DNA of 7,564 nt. Source: Mycoplasmataceae bacterium (lineage in GTDB: Bacteria > Bacillota_I > Bacilli_A > Mycoplasmatales > Hepatoplasmataceae). The stretch covers positions 1 through 7,564 of the forward strand of contig JABSQD010000022.1 of NCBI GenBank assembly GCA_013214765.1. Direction: 5' to 3'. The translations under genes and the position numbers were made by a program. A model generated the notes under the pieces. That model saw only the letters and a program-made list of their open reading frames with translations, was not told the DNA's origin and did not search any database. How positions within the stretch are numbered: position 1 is the first letter of the stretch; each line of letters opens with the position of its first letter. Positions 6,168 through 7,564 of this stretch are shown here, in pieces.

Positions 6168-6800
6168 TTATTTTACCACTATTGATTGTAATAAATTTAT
6201 CATTCTTTTCTTTTCTTCTCCTATGAAGTCTGTATTATTTCTAATAATAAAGTCTGCAAAAGAAGAAGTTGGTTGGACATATTTTTTATGCATAGTTTTT
6301 ATTTCTGATTTTCACTTATCTAAAAATTTCTCCGTGTCAAACACATCTTTATATCTTCCGTTCATATCCCTAATAATTCTTCTCATTAATCTTATATCAT
6401 CATCTGCTTCTATAAAAATCATTGATGACGACATTTCTCTAACATCTTTATTAAATAATGCAAATAAACCTTCTATAATGATAAAATCATTAGATTTATA
6501 TTCTACTTCTCCTTTATGAGAATAAGTTGAAAAATTATAAATAGATTTTTTAACATTTTTATTCTCCTTTAAATCTTTCACATCTTTTATAAATTTTTTT
6601 CAATCTATAACATTAGGAGAATCTCAATTTACATCCTCTCCTTTTTTAGTATTTAATTTATCAATTGAAATATAATAATTATCCATTGCCATTAGTGTAA
6701 CTGACAATCCATTTTTAATATATTGTTTATAAAGAATATCAGCAATCATTGATTTTCCTGATGATGTTCCTCCGCCTATAAGTATTATAGTTTTTTTCAT
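6168..6800 (-). CDS. udk: Uridine kinase
   Basis: Under code 4 this is 210 residues with TGA Trp at 59, 67 and 163. It phosphorylates uridine or cytidine to the monophosphate in pyrimidine salvage. The P-loop GGGTSSGKS is at 9-17, MDNYY at 39-43, NWDSP at 58-62, YNFSTYSHK at 88-96, IIIEGLFAL at 107-115, RLMRRIIRDMNGR at 137-149, and HKKYVQPTSSFADFII at 171-186. All are in the family order. The start is fixed by AAGGA at 5 nt spacing, and the ruvX stop lies one base upstream, so translation is probably coupled. The standard code would leave only a central fragment. Confidence 0.95.
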
Positions 6801-6801
6801 A

Positions 6802-7230
6802 TTATTCCTTCCTCGATTTATAGTAAGTTAAATAATCATTTAACATTATATAAGCTGCTGCCATATCTTTATTTTCTTTTATTTTTTTTGGATCTTTATA
6901 TTTATTTTTTAATAATTCCATTCCTCTTTTTGTTGAAAAACTCTCATCAAATAATTTAATTGTAACATTGAGTTTTTTTTGTAATATTTCAAAAAATAAT
7001 TCAGACATATATGTAGCATCTGATTTTTGACCATCAGTTCTTAAAGGATAACCCAAAAGTACTATTCCTACTTTATATTTGTTCACAAGCTCTAAAACAT
7101 GATTAGAAGCAGTTTTAAAATCATTCCTCTCAAACATAAAGTTTTCTATCGGAATTACAATTGTGTTGGAAGGATCGGTTACACATACACCTAATGATTT
7201 AATTCCTAAATCCAAACTTAAAATTCTCAT
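6802..7230 (-). CDS. ruvX: RuvX/YqgF-type RNase H-fold nuclease (putative Holliday junction resolvase)
   Basis: The 142-residue product has the RuvX motifs: Asp7 in LSLDLGIKSLGV, LLGYPLRTDG at about 58-67, the acidic strand FDESFST (Glu96), and Asp122 in KDMAAAYIML. These three acidic residues form the usual metal-binding set of the RNase H-like fold. Members are linked to Holliday-junction resolution and, in E. coli, to 16S rRNA 5' processing. Its start overlaps the alaS reading frame by 13 nt, and it ends one base before udk, the typical alaS-ruvX-udk arrangement. Confidence 0.94.
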   Translation of the reverse strand: MRILSLDLGIKSLGVCVTDPSNTIVIPIENFMFERNDFKTASNHVLELVNKYKVGIVLLGYPLRTDGQKSDATYMSELFFEILQKKLNVTIKLFDESFSTKRGMELLKNKYKDPKKIKENKDMAAAYIMLNDYLTYYKSRKE

Positions 7231-7564
7231 TTTTTAATTTCCTTAATTAAATATTCATTATTCAAGGATATTCCTCCAAAAATATATTGTTGTCTTTTAC
7301 CACTACCTCTTAAATTATTTTTTTAACATAATAATTTAATTCTATCAACATTTTTTTGATAAACATTTTTAGAAGATAAAACAAATCCATAAGTTACTTT
7401 ATCACCTTTATTAATAATAGCAACTCCCATATCAGCATCTGTTCCATCAATGATATTTAAATATTATTTTGTTATTTCTTGAACATTCAATATTTTAGAT
7501 TTTATTATTTGAATATTGTTTGTTGTAAAAAAAGTTTTAATTTTATTCATAATTAATAAAGAAA
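7218..7564 (-). pseudogene. alaS: 3' end of alanyl-tRNA synthetase gene, interrupted by two in-frame TAA codons
   Basis: The reading frame enters from beyond the window and ends in TAA at 7218-7220, overlapping ruvX by 13 nt. It carries the C-terminal part of AlaRS: DGTDADMGVAIINKGDK, GFVLSSKNVYQKNVDRIKLL, and GSGKRQQYIFGG in place of the glycine-rich GGG(R/K)P...GG motif that ends the family. Two TAA codons interrupt it: 7464-7466 (after QEITK) and 7323-7325 (after IKLLC). The frame is otherwise continuous, including TGA as Trp just before the final stop. A product stopping at the first TAA would lack about the last 80 residues. AlaRS is essential, so possible explanations are sequencing error, loss of a dispensable C-terminal domain, or a second copy elsewhere. 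Confidence 0.8.

Noticed and set aside
6223..6519. 98-codon plus-strand ORF
   Set aside because: Antisense to udk; hydrophobic composition is expected from the reverse of Lys/Asp/Glu-rich codons.
6312..6581. Separate 89-residue gene
   Set aside because: It is the middle of udk cut at TGA codons.
7250..7300. Frameshift in the last part of alaS
   Set aside because: Recounting showed YIFGGISLNNEYLIKEIKK in one frame; only the two TAA codons interrupt it.

Overview
The window reads as chromosomal DNA of a Mollicute that uses genetic code 4. It is strongly AT-rich, and reading TGA as tryptophan restores full-length conserved proteins. NAD synthetase, uridine kinase, ribosomal protein L21 and the RCC1-like surface protein are all interrupted by TGA under the standard code and become continuous under code 4. 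The gene order alaS-ruvX-udk-greA and rplU-prp-rpmA is typical of Firmicutes and Mollicutes. RCC1-type surface proteins are uncommon in classical mycoplasmas. I have a weak recollection of them in arthropod-associated Mollicutes such as Candidatus Hepatoplasma, but the sequence does not settle the genus.

Layout. Positions 1-1610 (+) hold a nearly complete membrane-anchored protein with seven RCC1 repeats, missing only the first base of its ATG. Positions 1611-2488 form an accessory, partly decayed stretch: a 74-residue tryptophan-rich membrane protein (+), a probable frameshifted membrane ORF (+), a coiled-coil ORF (-) and a small broken gene (-). Positions 2489-3824 (-) hold nadE followed by a DJ-1/PfpI protein overlapping it by 11 nt, with a promoter upstream. 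Positions 3940-5048 (-) hold promoter, L21-type leader, rplU, prp, rpmA and an intrinsic terminator. Positions 5043-7564 (-) hold the 3' end of alaS, then ruvX, udk, greA and an unrecognised 195-residue gene, packed as an operon.

How the parts work together. The rplU operon encodes two 50S proteins and, between them, the cysteine protease Prp. Prp is expected to remove the N-terminal extension that is still visible on L27. The alaS-greA block joins tRNA charging, Holliday-junction processing, pyrimidine salvage and transcript cleavage, with overlapping or nearly abutting genes that suggest translational coupling. nadE makes NAD from the deamido form.

The most notable points are: two in-frame TAA codons in the conserved C-terminal part of alaS; the surface-anchored seven-bladed RCC1 propeller with calcium-loop-like inserts; the 195-residue unknown in the greA operon; an L21 leader with two mutually exclusive hairpins; and the small decaying island at 1611-2488. 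I see no tRNA, rRNA, CRISPR array or insertion sequence.
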